A DNA stretch of 64,000 nt from Vibrio sp. RE88 (GTDB lineage: Bacteria; Pseudomonadota; Gammaproteobacteria; Enterobacterales; Vibrionaceae). The DNA lies in assembly GCF_013113835.1 (NCBI RefSeq), contig NZ_VTYQ01000002.1, positions 471,136 to 535,135 on the forward strand, written 5' to 3'. A program made the translations under genes and the position numbers. The notes below the pieces were generated by a model. It saw only the letters and a list, made by a program, of their open reading frames with translations, had not been told where the DNA came from and did no database searches. This document shows, in pieces, positions 55,407 through 64,000 of this stretch (position 1 is its first letter; the number at the start of each line of letters is the position of its first letter).

Positions 55407-56060
55407 CTAACGAATTCCGTGTAGGAACTCGTGGCGCGTAGCCGGATTGCTCTTAAAAATACCACCTAACGCGGTGGTGGTAGTTTCGCTTGTTGCATCC
55501 ATCACACCACGTGATTTCACGCAATAGTGTGTGGCATCAATGGTGACTGCAACATCATCAGACTCTAAGAGAGTTTGTAGCGCGACTAGAATTTGTTGAG
55601 TCATGCGCTCTTGCACTTGAGGGCGCTGCGCAAAGAAACGGACGATGCGGTTAATCTTAGACAAGCCAATGATTTTTCCGCGAGGAATATACGCCACAGT
55701 CGCACGGCCATCAATCGTTACTAAGTGATGCTCACAAGTGCTTGTCAGTGTGATGCCTTTTACTCGCACCATTTCACTCACATCCATCTTGTTTTCAATC
55801 ACCGTGATTTTTGGGAAGTTAGCGTAATCAAGGCCAGAGAAAATCTCGTCAACGTACATCTTCGCAATGCGATGCGGCGTTTCTTCAAGACTGTCATCGG
55901 TAAGGTCCAGCTCAAGCAGAGAAAGAATTTCACGCATGTGATGCTGAATTTTTTCTTTTTTCTCTTCTCGACTGATTTGGTTCGGTGACATTGGTGTCTC
56001 CAAACCGCGGCTTTCTAGCGCATCTTTTACCAACTTCGCGGATTCGCTAAGACCTGACAT
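55407..56060 (-). CDS. folE: GTP cyclohydrolase I FolE
   Basis: 217 residues from the ATG at 56058-56060, which has GGAAG upstream; the longer frame adds 33 residues with no family counterpart. Zinc and catalytic residues in [10 protein letters not shown] and THYCVKSRG; also [20 protein letters not shown]. First step of folate/tetrahydropterin synthesis, GTP to dihydroneopterin triphosphate. Divergent from moeA. Confidence 0.95.
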   Translation of the reverse strand: MSGLSESAKLVKDALESRGLETPMSPNQISREEKKEKIQHHMREILSLLELDLTDDSLEETPHRIAKMYVDEIFSGLDYANFPKITVIENKMDVSEMVRVKGITLTSTCEHHLVTIDGRATVAYIPRGKIIGLSKINRIVRFFAQRPQVQERMTQQILVALQTLLESDDVAVTIDATHYCVKSRGVMDATSETTTTALGGIFKSNPATRHEFLHGIR

Positions 56061-56323
56061 TCCACTTCCTCTTACATAACCTTGCCGTTTAAACTTCAAC
56101 CACTTGAATTGATTGAGGCGACAGACAAACTCTCGACTCACCACTGAGCAACTTAACATACCCGTAAATAAAGGGATTTACCCCTTTCGGATGGCTGACA
56201 AGGATACTCGGATTTTTGAATAATTACACCCATATTTTATCCGTGGTCATTATTCTGGCTACGATTTCTGTGATAAAGTGATTTTTATTAAAAGCTAATA
56301 TAATAACGATTTAGGACACTATT

Positions 56324-57559
56324 ATGGGTTGCTGTGATGCTCCTGGCTTGATGCCAATCGAAGATGCGATGGAACAAATGCTGTCGCCAATTAAACCAAT
56401 CCAAACCACCTTACAACTGCCTCTTGCCGAAGCCATTGGCTATGTTCTTGCTGAAGATATACTTTCCCCTATTTTCGTTCCGCCTTTTGATAACTCAGCG
56501 ATGGACGGATACGCAATTCGTATTGCCGATTTAACCAACAATAATGTTCTGCCTTTGGCGGGTAAATCTTTTGCAGGCCAACCTTTTGAGGGCGATTGGC
56601 CCAAAGGTACATGCGTTCGCATTATGACTGGCGCTCAAATTCCTGAAGGCTGTGATGCCGTCATCATGCAAGAAAACACTGAGCAGACAGAACAAGGCGT
56701 GCAGTTCAATCAGACCGATGTGAAGCCGCAGAATAACATTCGCCCTACAGGTGATGATATTCGCAAAGACGATGTTGTGCTGCCAAAAGGGGCACGCCTT
56801 ACCGCTAGAGATATCCCGATGATTGCCACTTTGGGTATCAGCCATGTCACTGTCGTTCGTAAGCCTCGCGTTGCCTTCTTCTCAACAGGTGATGAGCTGA
56901 AGCCTCTTGGCGAGCCTCTCGAAGCTGGCCAGATATACGACAGTAATCGTTACGGCATAAAACCTCTGATTGAAAACTTCGGCTGTGAGCCTGTGGATCT
57001 CGGCATTATTCCTGACTGTCCGGAAGAGCTAAAAGCAACGTTTGAAAAAGCGCAGACTTTAGCTGACGTCGTTGTAACATCGGGTGGTGTGAGTGTCGGT
57101 GAAGCCGACTATACCAAAGATATATTGGAAGAACTCGGGCAAATCGGCTTCTGGAAGCTTGCCATCAAGCCAGGTAAACCATTTGCTTTTGGCAAGTTAT
57201 CGACCGCTTGGTTCTGTGGACTTCCAGGTAACCCAGTTTCAGCAGTGCTAACAATGTACGTTCTCGTTCAGCCGATGTTAGCGAAACTCGCCGGACATAC
57301 TGAGTGGAAAGCGCCTGAGTCTATTCCGGCCACAACTCGCACTGCATTTAAGAAAGCGCCAGGTCGTACAGATTACCAACGCGGTGTTTACACCATTGAA
57401 GATGGCAAGTTTGTTGTAGAAACGACAGGAAACCAAAGTTCTGGGGCTTTCCGCTCTATGAGTTTGGCAAATTGTTTTGTCGTTTTGGAACGTGAGCGAG
57501 GCCGTGTTGAAGTCGGTGAAACCGTGAATATCCAGTTGTTCAATTCAACCCTTTATTAG
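56324..57559 (+). CDS. moeA: Molybdopterin molybdenumtransferase MoeA
   Basis: 411 residues, E. coli length. Inserts molybdate into adenylylated molybdopterin. Motifs: [58 protein letters not shown] and [15 protein letters not shown]. Operon with moeB 3 nt downstream. Links with modABC and TMAO sensing in the same window. Confidence 0.95.
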   Translation: MGCCDAPGLMPIEDAMEQMLSPIKPIQTTLQLPLAEAIGYVLAEDILSPIFVPPFDNSAMDGYAIRIADLTNNNVLPLAGKSFAGQPFEGDWPKGTCVRIMTGAQIPEGCDAVIMQENTEQTEQGVQFNQTDVKPQNNIRPTGDDIRKDDVVLPKGARLTARDIPMIATLGISHVTVVRKPRVAFFSTGDELKPLGEPLEAGQIYDSNRYGIKPLIENFGCEPVDLGIIPDCPEELKATFEKAQTLADVVVTSGGVSVGEADYTKDILEELGQIGFWKLAIKPGKPFAFGKLSTAWFCGLPGNPVSAVLTMYVLVQPMLAKLAGHTEWKAPESIPATTRTAFKKAPGRTDYQRGVYTIEDGKFVVETTGNQSSGAFRSMSLANCFVVLERERGRVEVGETVNIQLFNSTLY

Positions 57560-57561
57560 GA

Positions 57562-58320
57562 GTGAGCACATTGGAGATCCTTTCCGATCAAGAGATGCTT
57601 CGCTACAACCGTCAAATCATACTGAAACAATTTGATTTTGATGGCCAAGAAGCACTAAAGCAAAGCTCGATTTTGATTCTTGGTGCTGGTGGTCTTGGCT
57701 GTGCGTCAAGCCAATACCTTGCAACAGCGGGGGTCGGCTCTCTGACCTTAATTGATGATGACGTTGTCGAACTGTCTAATCTGCAACGCCAAGTACTTCA
57801 TCATGATGCTGACGTTGGTAAGAAGAAAGTCCTCTCTGCCTCTGAATCTCTGCAACAACTGAACCCTCACCTAGAAGTGCGAACGATAGATCAACGTTTG
57901 AGTGATGAGGATTTAAAGACAGAAATCGAGCAGCATACGCTAGTACTCGACGCATCAGATAACGTAGAGACTCGAAATCAGCTTAACCGCCTCTGCTATG
58001 AGTTAAAAACACCGCTTGTTTCTGGTGCAGCGATAAGAATGGAAGGCCAAGTCAGTGTCTTCACTTATCAGGATAAAGCACAACCTTGCTACCAGTGTTT
58101 AAGCGCACTGTTTGGCTCTGCAGCATTAAGCTGTGTTGAAGCTGGAGTCATGGCGCCAGTTGTCGGCATCATCGGCGCGGTACAAGCTATGGAAGCCATC
58201 AAAGTTATCGCCAATTATGGGTGGGCGAAAGAAGGTAAGGTTTTGATTCTCGATGCAATGACCATGTCATGGCGAGAAATGAATTTGATGAAAATGCAGA
58301 ATTGCCCCGTTTGTAGCTAA
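57562..58320 (+). CDS. moeB: Molybdopterin-synthase adenylyltransferase MoeB
   Basis: 252 residues starting with GTG (57562-57564) with TTAGGAG overlapping the moeA stop. Activates the C-terminus of MoaD. ThiF/E1-like nucleotide site GAGGLGCASSQYLATAGVG, DDDVVELSNLQRQ, and zinc cysteines CYQC and CPVC. MoaD and MoaE are not in the window. Confidence 0.95.
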   Translation: MSTLEILSDQEMLRYNRQIILKQFDFDGQEALKQSSILILGAGGLGCASSQYLATAGVGSLTLIDDDVVELSNLQRQVLHHDADVGKKKVLSASESLQQLNPHLEVRTIDQRLSDEDLKTEIEQHTLVLDASDNVETRNQLNRLCYELKTPLVSGAAIRMEGQVSVFTYQDKAQPCYQCLSALFGSAALSCVEAGVMAPVVGIIGAVQAMEAIKVIANYGWAKEGKVLILDAMTMSWREMNLMKMQNCPVCS

Positions 58321-58355
58321 ACTCACCAGAAACGGTCAGGAGTACAAAGGTTAAT

Positions 58356-58676
58356 ATGAACAACCCCAAAATATTTCTGGCCGCCCTGCTCCTCTTATCA
58401 CTGGTTTTGCTTGGACTGATGGCGCTCAACAAGCCAAAGCAAACTACTAGAGTTCAAGCGCTTGTCTTAACTCAAACTCTCACCCAGTCACTTGATGGAA
58501 ACCGACGCTTTCTGAATATTGAATTTAGCGATGGTGACCAAACTATGATTAGCATCCCGCCTCAAACTGAATGCCCAGCCAATTCCATCGTGGAACTTGA
58601 CAAAAAATCCTCACTCTTTTCTGACGCTATCAGCTATCGCTATATACAGTGCAACACCTATACAAATAAACATTAA
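58356..58676 (+). CDS. Hypothetical small membrane-anchored protein
   Basis: 106 residues: N-terminal transmembrane or signal helix (IFLAALLLLSLVLLGLMAL), then a predicted beta-rich periplasmic part with two cysteines (ECPANS and IQCNTY). GGAG lies 16 nt upstream. It follows moeB by 35 bp on the same strand and may be co-transcribed. Not recognised. Confidence 0.65.
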   Translation: MNNPKIFLAALLLLSLVLLGLMALNKPKQTTRVQALVLTQTLTQSLDGNRRFLNIEFSDGDQTMISIPPQTECPANSIVELDKKSSLFSDAISYRYIQCNTYTNKH

Positions 58677-58752
58677 CTGTCCCTGTTGTGAGCTCTACAG
58701 CCCTGATGTAAATTAGTTGCATAAAATTCATAAACTTTTATAAGGAAGTATT

Positions 58753-59580
58753 ATGTCACCGTTGATCACTCCAAAAGAACTCGCTGAACTACAACAAACG
58801 GGAAAGTTGGTTGTACTCGACACAAGTATTGAATTTCAGATCCCAGCAGAGCCAGAAAAAGACAAAGAGAACTTAATTCCAAATACTATTCGCTTTGATT
58901 ACGACTCTGTGTTTTGCGATCCTGACGCCTCACTTCCTCATATGATGCCTTCAGAAGAGCGCTTCAACCAACTAGCAAAAAGCATTGGCCTGAATCAAGA
59001 TTCCATCATTGTAGTTTACGACAACAGCGGAACTTTTGCTTCTCCGCGTGCATGGTGGATGCTAAAAGCAATGGGACATAAAGAGGTCTATATCTTGAAT
59101 GGTGGCCTGACCGAGTGGAAGCTAGCTGGATATGACACTGTCACTTCTTACAAAAAGGCCGATACTGAAGGTAACTTTAACGGCAAACTCGACCCTTCTT
59201 TCTTTGTTGATGCGCAATACGTACTTAACCAAATCTCGAACGCGTCCAACCAGACCGTTGATGCACGCTCTCATGCGCGATTCAATGCGGAAGTCGCCGA
59301 GCCAAGACCTGGTGTGCGAGCTGGCCATATTCCAAACTCAGTATGTCAGCCATTCGCTGAGTTGATGGAAGGCCACAAGTTCAAACCTGCTAGCGATCTA
59401 AAGTCAATTTTGGAAAGCTCAATGGATAGCAATAAATCTCAACACATTTTCAGCTGTGGCTCAGGGGTAACGGCAGCCATTGTTCTTCTCGCTGCACAAC
59501 TTTCCGGATATCAAAACCTGTCAGTGTATGACGGTTCGTGGACCGAATGGGGCACAAACGACAGTTTGCCTATCAGTTAA
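58753..59580 (+). CDS. Two-domain sulfurtransferase (rhodanese; 3-mercaptopyruvate type)
   Basis: 275 residues, two rhodanese domains: 1-130 inactive, 150-275 catalytic. The active loop is CGSGVTA, the mercaptopyruvate-sulfurtransferase form. Other motifs: VVYDNSGTFASPRAWWML, GGLTEWKLAG, VDARSHARF, RAGHIPNSV. AAGGAAG lies 5 nt before the ATG. Transfers sulfur, possibly to support cofactor or thiol chemistry; direct link to moeAB is inference. Confidence 0.9.
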   Translation: MSPLITPKELAELQQTGKLVVLDTSIEFQIPAEPEKDKENLIPNTIRFDYDSVFCDPDASLPHMMPSEERFNQLAKSIGLNQDSIIVVYDNSGTFASPRAWWMLKAMGHKEVYILNGGLTEWKLAGYDTVTSYKKADTEGNFNGKLDPSFFVDAQYVLNQISNASNQTVDARSHARFNAEVAEPRPGVRAGHIPNSVCQPFAELMEGHKFKPASDLKSILESSMDSNKSQHIFSCGSGVTAAIVLLAAQLSGYQNLSVYDGSWTEWGTNDSLPIS

Positions 59581-59595
59581 AAAGTCACGAAGTAT

Positions 59596-59621
59596 AAAGG
59601 CAGCCATTAACGGCTGCCTTT
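59596..59621 (+). terminator. Terminator after the rhodanese gene
   Basis: AAAGGCAGCC and GGCTGCCTTT pair around ATTAAC, followed by T-rich sequence. Confidence 0.9.
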
Positions 59622-59643
59622 TCTTTTGCTACTGAACTTATAT

Positions 59644-60063
59644 TTAAAAATGCCTCAGTATGTCACTACCTTGAAAGCGCTTGGCGGCTTCAGCTTCTAT
59701 CTCCACCTTCCATTTTTTGTCGAATAGACCATTTACGAATAAAAACGTCGTCGGTAAAGCGCCGACATCAAATGGAATACGTGTCTTAGCTCTTTGATAA
59801 TCATCAAGATCTTCACGATTTACCATGTAAATCCGAACGCTGATTAAGTCCTGTATATCCATTCTATTGGCTTGCAACACCCCGCGTACATTTTGCCAAG
59901 CCAGAACAATTTGCTCCTCAGCACTCTCTGGCACTTCGCTAAGCTCATTGATACCCAATTGCCCTGCGATGTGAAGCCTTGTCGAGCCTGATGGAATCAT
60001 CGCACATTGGTGATAGTTAGCCGCTGGTGGTGGAACCGTTGCGGGGCTCCAGATAATGTTCAT
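59644..60063 (-). CDS. RidA-family protein
   Basis: 139 residues, YjgF/YER057c fold: AMIPSGSTRLHIAGQLGINE, QIVLAWQNVRGVLQANRMDI, ISVRIYMVN and TTFLFVNGLFDKKWKVEIEA with the active-site Arg usually near the Tyr in IRIYM-type strands. Cleans up reactive enamines or imines, or uses another small substrate. Its ATG overlaps the stop of the ABM gene (TAATG), so it is translationally coupled. Confidence 0.88.
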   Translation of the reverse strand: MNIIWSPATVPPPAANYHQCAMIPSGSTRLHIAGQLGINELSEVPESAEEQIVLAWQNVRGVLQANRMDIQDLISVRIYMVNREDLDDYQRAKTRIPFDVGALPTTFLFVNGLFDKKWKVEIEAEAAKRFQGSDILRHF

Positions 60064-60353
60064 TAGACTTCCTTAGATAGCATTACAATGTGAGGCGCTT
60101 CCGTTAACATCGTACCAAGCTGATCAAAGTCCCCTATTTCTTTGCGCCACGCGATGTATTTATCAAAGTGTTGAGGAGTCTGCCATTCTTCAAGCAACAC
60201 TAATTCGTGTTGCCCTTGTACTTTCTCAAACAGATGTGCGGATATGTTGCCTTCAAAAGTCCTTGTGTCTGGCAAGATATTAGTAAAAAAGTCTTTGATT
60301 ACCTGAGTATTTTCCGATGAGTGGCTTAGTTTAAATTGAACCAGAATGCTCAT
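60063..60353 (-). CDS. ABM-domain protein (putative monooxygenase/quinol type)
   Basis: 96 residues: VQFKLSHSSENTQVIKDFFT, FEGNISAHLFEKVQGQHELV, LLEEWQTPQHFDKYIAWR, which is the antibiotic-biosynthesis monooxygenase fold. First of a two-gene operon with ridA-like gene, divergent from a LysR gene, so likely controlled by it. Substrate unknown. Confidence 0.85.
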   Translation of the reverse strand: MSILVQFKLSHSSENTQVIKDFFTNILPDTRTFEGNISAHLFEKVQGQHELVLLEEWQTPQHFDKYIAWRKEIGDFDQLGTMLTEAPHIVMLSKEV

Positions 60354-60410
60354 TGTTCCTCTCCTTTGGTCTCGTTTTTTGAGTTCGTGAGAGAGTTTAA
60401 TTGTTTATAA

Positions 60411-60440
60411 TTTGTGATAAATAAGGTAACGTTTCACAAA
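60411..60440. promoter_or_regulatory. Inverted repeat in the LysR/ABM intergenic region
   Basis: TTTGTGA and TCACAAA are perfect arms separated by 16 nt. The spacing excludes a CRP site; candidate operator of the LysR protein. Confidence 0.45.
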
Positions 60441-60470
60441 TAGTTAGATTTAACAGAACAATAAAATTTT

Positions 60471-61370
60471 ATGAAATCAGACCTACACCGCATGCAGGTA
60501 TTCGCCCAAATTGTTGAATCTGGATCGATAACCAAAGCCGCCGATAAGTTGGATGTGTCCAAGTCTGTTCTGAGCCATCACCTTCAAGGTTTAGAGCAAC
60601 ATCTAGGCGTAAAGCTGTTAACCAGAACAACGCGTCGTCAATCTCTTACTGAAGCGGGACAACGTTACTATCAACGATGTCTTGAAATGAAAAAGCTGAT
60701 GTCCTTGGCGGAAGAAGAAGTGCGTGATTCCAATACCGGACTTGCAGGCACAGTGACTGTCACCTCACCTCATACGCTGATGACTCATTTGATTGGGCCT
60801 TCGATGTGTGAGTTTGTAAAGAACCATTCTGGTATTGAGCCACGATTATTAGCCAATGATATGCGGCTCAACTTGATTGATAAATACATCGACCTTTCAA
60901 TAACAGTGGGTGAGTTACCCGACTCCAGTTCACGAGCCACCAAGATAGGCGAACTAGAGCAAGTGCTGTGCAGCTCTCCTGAATATCTCACGAAGAACAA
61001 TATTACCCTTCCAGTGACCTCGACCGAGCTCATCGACTACGACTATATTGCTAATCAGTGGGAGGGTATAAACGTTGAACGCCAATTCTCCGTGGGGAAG
61101 CAAAGCATCACTTATCGATTCCACTCCACTCGTCTTGGAGATAGCGTACCCACAATCCGTATGATGACACTCTCAGGCTTAGGAATTGCGTGCTTACCTA
61201 TTCTCGCCGTTGAAGATGACTTGAAGGAAGGCAGGTTGATCCGATTAACAGCGGATGGGATGAGCCTTAAGGCGTCAGTCTGGGCTGTACACAACTACGG
61301 CTTGCAGATGCCCGCAAGAATTCGGGCATTTATCGATTTCGTAAAAGAGAAAGCAAAGGACAAACTATAA
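60471..61370 (+). CDS. LysR-family transcriptional regulator
   Basis: 299 residues. HTH near 10-40 (RMQVFAQIVESGSITKAADK, LDVSKSVLSHHLQGLEQH), then LTRTTRRQSLTEAGQRYYQR and a ligand domain of the CrgA-like type. Divergent from the ABM-RidA operon, its probable target. Effector unknown. Ends at a terminator. Confidence 0.9.
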   Translation: MKSDLHRMQVFAQIVESGSITKAADKLDVSKSVLSHHLQGLEQHLGVKLLTRTTRRQSLTEAGQRYYQRCLEMKKLMSLAEEEVRDSNTGLAGTVTVTSPHTLMTHLIGPSMCEFVKNHSGIEPRLLANDMRLNLIDKYIDLSITVGELPDSSSRATKIGELEQVLCSSPEYLTKNNITLPVTSTELIDYDYIANQWEGINVERQFSVGKQSITYRFHSTRLGDSVPTIRMMTLSGLGIACLPILAVEDDLKEGRLIRLTADGMSLKASVWAVHNYGLQMPARIRAFIDFVKEKAKDKL

Positions 61371-61373
61371 GAG

Positions 61374-61400
61374 AAGCACGAGGACATGACTCGTGCTTTT
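61374..61400 (+). terminator. Terminator after the LysR gene
   Basis: AAGCACGAG and CTCGTGCTT pair around a 7-nt loop, followed by T residues. Confidence 0.85.
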
Positions 61401-61420
61401 TAGCGAGCAATCTATCGGGG

Positions 61421-62401
61421 TTATTTCATTTGTTCATCCAAGTTAAGTACAGTGAGTGCGTTACTTACGCTGGTAGCAATAACATCAATCACTCCTGTTC
61501 TAAGCGCCCCGAGCATCGCCAATGGCTTACTGTTTTCCGCCGCAATCGCAATGACCTCTGAAATGGGTCGAAACTCTTCAATGCTTAAACCTATAACGCG
61601 ATCACTCATGACTGTTTTGGCAGACTGCCCCTGAATATCGAAGAAATCATAGCCTGCAAAATCACCGACCACCCCTTGAAGCATTCGTGATTGAACCACT
61701 TCATCTGCTGTAAACCAACCTAAGTCGACCATATAACTGTTCTCACTCATATCGCCAATACCGACCAAGGCGACATCTGCCTTACGAGCGAGATCCAGAG
61801 TTTGCTTTACTGTCGCATTCTGCATAAATGCGTGTTTCTGTTCTGGGTTTTCTGCGTATGCAGGGGCGTAAAGCGTTTCTGATGTACCACCATAGCTTTT
61901 CGCAAATTGTCGGCAGATATGATCAGCGTTAAACATACCTCCTCTTGGGTGAATACCGCCAATGCCACACACAAACTTCACATCTCGTTGAGGAATAACG
62001 CCAATATGATGCGCAACCGCAGAGACATTCCTTCCCTGACCGACAGTCACAACTGATCCATTTTGAATAGAGCTGGCCATGTATTTGGATACTAACCCTG
62101 CCACTTGCAAACGTTGCTGCTCTTCGCTCGGCTGATCAAGCGCAACCAAAGCACGCTTAACACCAAACCTTTCAATTAGCCTTTGCTCAATCTTGGCACT
62201 GAATACGGGGTGATATTTAACGGTAATCTCTACGATCCCTTCATCACGGGCCTGCTTTAGCATTCGCCCTACTTTCGCTCGCGACACAGAAAACTTCTTG
62301 GATATTTCTTCCTGGGTTGCCCCGTCCTGATAGTAGGCAACGGAGATTTCGGTAAGTAGATCAGCGCTGTCATCAGACATATCTTGTTGTGACTTGCTCA
62401 T
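61421..62401 (-). CDS. SorC-family sugar-responsive regulator
   Basis: 326 residues. N-terminal HTH (DGATQEEISKKFSVSRAKVG, RMLKQARDEGIVEI), then the SorC sugar-phosphate-binding domain with TVGQGRNVSAVA, CGIGGIHPRGG, LVGIGDM and IGLSIEEFRP. Divergent from tal-tkt, so a pentose-phosphate or related sugar phosphate effector is likely. Candidate operator lies within 65 bp of its start. Confidence 0.9.
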   Translation of the reverse strand: MSKSQQDMSDDSADLLTEISVAYYQDGATQEEISKKFSVSRAKVGRMLKQARDEGIVEITVKYHPVFSAKIEQRLIERFGVKRALVALDQPSEEQQRLQVAGLVSKYMASSIQNGSVVTVGQGRNVSAVAHHIGVIPQRDVKFVCGIGGIHPRGGMFNADHICRQFAKSYGGTSETLYAPAYAENPEQKHAFMQNATVKQTLDLARKADVALVGIGDMSENSYMVDLGWFTADEVVQSRMLQGVVGDFAGYDFFDIQGQSAKTVMSDRVIGLSIEEFRPISEVIAIAAENSKPLAMLGALRTGVIDVIATSVSNALTVLNLDEQMK

Positions 62402-62432
62402 TTTTCTTGGACTCCTAAAGGGGAAAATACCT

Positions 62433-62465
62433 ATGACATGTGCTCAGTGCTGTAGCATATGTCAT
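62433..62465. promoter_or_regulatory. Imperfect dyad next to the SorC-type gene
   Basis: ATGACATGTGCT and AGCATATGTCAT are 12-nt arms matching at 11 positions around a 9-nt centre. Further half-sites (GACATTTGC, TGACAAAT) follow rightwards. Candidate autoregulatory operator. Confidence 0.55.
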
Positions 62466-62853
62466 CGCTATAGACATTTGCAACATTTGCTCATCGCCAT
62501 GACAAATTCTCAGGCTGTTTATTATGCTCTTCATATTCTCCTCAACCCTTGCTATGCCTTGGCAAACGTTTAATTCGAATTGCCAGCGGAGGCAATTGGA
62601 GAAATACTTGATGAACATCACCATAACCTTTAATTAGCGATTGACATTCTGTGTGGATGAGATAAATATGAACCCATCATTTACTCATCGAGAGAGCAAA
62701 TGTTCACAACAAATGATCTCTCGCTGAAATTTATTCCGGTTAGTTGATTTAATGAACTCGGAAAGGGTTAAAAACGATTAGCTAACTCGCTTGCAATTGC
62801 ACCACTCACATTAACTGTTTTGATGTGAACGCCCATTAAATAGGATGATCGAA
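62466..62853 (+). promoter_or_regulatory. tal-tkt promoter and leader region
   Basis: TTGACA (62641-62646) with TAAATA (62663-62668) 16 nt later is a likely sigma-70 promoter. The leader of roughly 180 nt holds a hairpin with arms CGAGAGA (62689-62695) and TCTCTCG (62717-62723). No ORF of note in the remainder. Confidence 0.5.
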
Positions 62854-63804
62854 ATGAGCAACAAATTAGAGCAACTTCGTAAACTAACGACAGTCGTAGC
62901 AGACACTGGTGAAATCGATGCGATTAAAAAATACCAGCCAGAAGACGCGACTACTAACCCTTCTCTGATTCTTAAAGCCGCTCAAATCGAAGAATATGCG
63001 CCACTTATCGACGCTTCTATCGAATACGCAAAATCTCAAAGCAGCGACAAAGCTCAGCAAGTACAAGACACTTGCGACATGCTTGCTGTAAACATCGGTA
63101 AAGAAATCCTTAAGACTATCCCAGGTCGTATTTCTACAGAAGTTGACGCTCGTCTTTCTTACGATATGGAAGGCAGCGTAGCGAAAGCTCGCCAACTTGT
63201 GAAAATGTACAACGATGCAGGCATCACTAACGACCGCATCCTAATCAAGCTTGCTTCTACTTGGGAAGGTATCCGCGCAGCTGAGATCCTAGAAAAAGAA
63301 GGCATCAACTGTAACCTAACCCTTCTATTCTCATTTGCTCAGGCTCGTGCTTGTGCTGAAGCTGGCGTGTTCCTAATTTCTCCATTCGTTGGCCGCATCA
63401 TGGACTGGTACAAAGCGAAAGAAGGCCGTGACTTCGAAGCTTCAGAAGATCCAGGTGTACTGTCAGTATCTAAGATCTACAACTACTACAAAGAGTACGG
63501 CTACAACACAGTGGTTATGGGCGCAAGCTTCCGTAACATCGGCGAGATCCTAGAACTTGCTGGCTGTGACCGTCTAACTATCGCTCCTGCTCTTCTTGCT
63601 GAACTAGAAGCAGCCGAAGGTGAAGTAGTAGAGAAGCTAGTTGACTCTAAAGGTGCTGCAGAGCGTCCAGCAGCAATGACTCACGCTGAATTCCTATGGG
63701 ATCACAACCAAGATGCAATGGCAGTTGAGAAGCTGGCTGAAGGTATCCGCAACTTCGCTGTTGACCAAGGCAAACTTGAAGCGATGATCGAAGCTAAGCT
63801 TTAA
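62854..63804 (+). CDS. tal: Transaldolase
   Basis: 316 residues from the ATG at 62854, preceded by TAGGATGA; an ATG three codons earlier is possible. With this start the Schiff-base lysine is K132 in [12 protein letters not shown], the same number as in E. coli TalB. Also [30 protein letters not shown] and [11 protein letters not shown]. Transfers a dihydroxyacetone unit in the pentose phosphate pathway. Followed by tkt after an 83-bp gap with a hairpin. Confidence 0.95.
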   Translation: MSNKLEQLRKLTTVVADTGEIDAIKKYQPEDATTNPSLILKAAQIEEYAPLIDASIEYAKSQSSDKAQQVQDTCDMLAVNIGKEILKTIPGRISTEVDARLSYDMEGSVAKARQLVKMYNDAGITNDRILIKLASTWEGIRAAEILEKEGINCNLTLLFSFAQARACAEAGVFLISPFVGRIMDWYKAKEGRDFEASEDPGVLSVSKIYNYYKEYGYNTVVMGASFRNIGEILELAGCDRLTIAPALLAELEAAEGEVVEKLVDSKGAAERPAAMTHAEFLWDHNQDAMAVEKLAEGIRNFAVDQGKLEAMIEAKL

Positions 63805-63822
63805 TCTCAAATTATTTTAAAA

Positions 63823-63844
63823 AGGGGAACGTTTGCGTTCCCCT
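63823..63844 (+). terminator. Hairpin between tal and tkt
   Basis: AGGGGAACG and CGTTCCCCT pair around TTTG, followed by CTTAATTTT. It may reduce readthrough into tkt or stabilise the tal mRNA. Confidence 0.65.
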
Positions 63845-63887
63845 CTTAATTTTCCTTTCTAGAATTTAATAATATTCGGTATTTATT

Positions 63888-64000
63888 ATGGATCGTAAAC
63901 ATCTAGCTAATGCTATCCGTGCCCTTAGCATGGACGGCGTACAACAAGCCAACTCTGGTCACCCAGGCGCACCTATGGGTATGGCTGACATCGCTGAAGT
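63888..64000 (+). CDS. tkt: Transketolase, N-terminus only (cut by window)
   Basis: ATG at 63888-63890 opens a frame to the window edge: [20 protein letters not shown], then [18 protein letters not shown], the thiamine-diphosphate enzyme N-terminus including the SGHPGAPMG motif. Only 37-38 residues are visible of about 660. Partner of transaldolase in the pentose phosphate pathway. Confidence 0.93.
   Translation, partial: MDRKHLANAIRALSMDGVQQANSGHPGAPMGMADIAE

Noticed and set aside
60411..60440. CRP site from the TGTGA/TCACA halves
   Set aside because: Halves are separated by far more than the 6 bp CRP requires; kept only as a generic dyad.
1..64000. Mobile elements, integron attC sites, tRNA/rRNA genes and CRISPR arrays
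   Set aside because: No transposase, integrase, regular short repeats or recognisable RNA gene was seen on either strand.

Overview
This window looks like a stretch of a Vibrio chromosome, most likely the second (smaller) one. That reading comes from recognising gene families, not from a search. The fruR/fruBKA locus, pntAB, torS/torT, a tal-tkt pair, a modABC cluster, dsdC/dsdA, several GGDEF proteins, an RND pump and a DbpA helicase together resemble Vibrio chromosome II gene content as I remember it. Coding density is high. I see no rRNA, tRNA, insertion sequence, phage gene, integron or CRISPR array, and both ends cut genes (pntB on the left, tkt on the right).

Left part (1-8.9 kb): pntB-pntA; a ComFB-family/HlyU-family gene pair divergent from a membrane diguanylate cyclase; a response-regulator diguanylate cyclase; a DUF3069-type protein; and a cobQ-modA-modB-modC gene string. 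From 10.3 to 23.8 kb: a BOF-fold periplasmic protein and a small outer-membrane barrel; fruR divergent from fruB-fruK-fruA with three clear FruR/Cra-type operators; a PAS-GGDEF sensor; an orphan glgC; and a YqhC-like regulator divergent from yqhD.

Middle (23-43 kb): torS with a trailing acetyltransferase gene, divergent from torT-mgsA; eda; two HAD phosphatases; creA; gsk; a chemoreceptor; dsdC/dsdA; and a lipoprotein-RND efflux pair. Right part (43-64 kb): an acyl desaturase with a FabR-like operator inside its promoter; a periplasmic solute-binding protein; a GNAT-GFA-GFA operon; two DEAD-box helicases; acpH; a tyrosine-type transporter with a TyrR-like box; a secreted MsrA-MsrB fusion; an OmpV-family protein; folE divergent from moeA-moeB; a two-domain rhodanese; an ABM-RidA pair divergent from a LysR gene; and a SorC-family regulator divergent from tal-tkt.

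Two themes link scattered genes. One is molybdenum: modABC imports molybdate, moeAB works on molybdenum cofactor, and TorS/TorT senses TMAO, whose reductase is a molybdoenzyme. The other is cyclic-di-GMP: three diguanylate cyclases plus a ComFB-family protein. Most genes end at clear intrinsic terminators, many shared by convergent genes. The least expected items are two small ORFs of 40 and 31 codons, a terminator-bounded stretch after eda that could encode a small RNA, and a set of strong inverted repeats at divergent promoters. I did not find a clearly novel multigene system; most of the window is ordinary Vibrio housekeeping and accessory metabolism.
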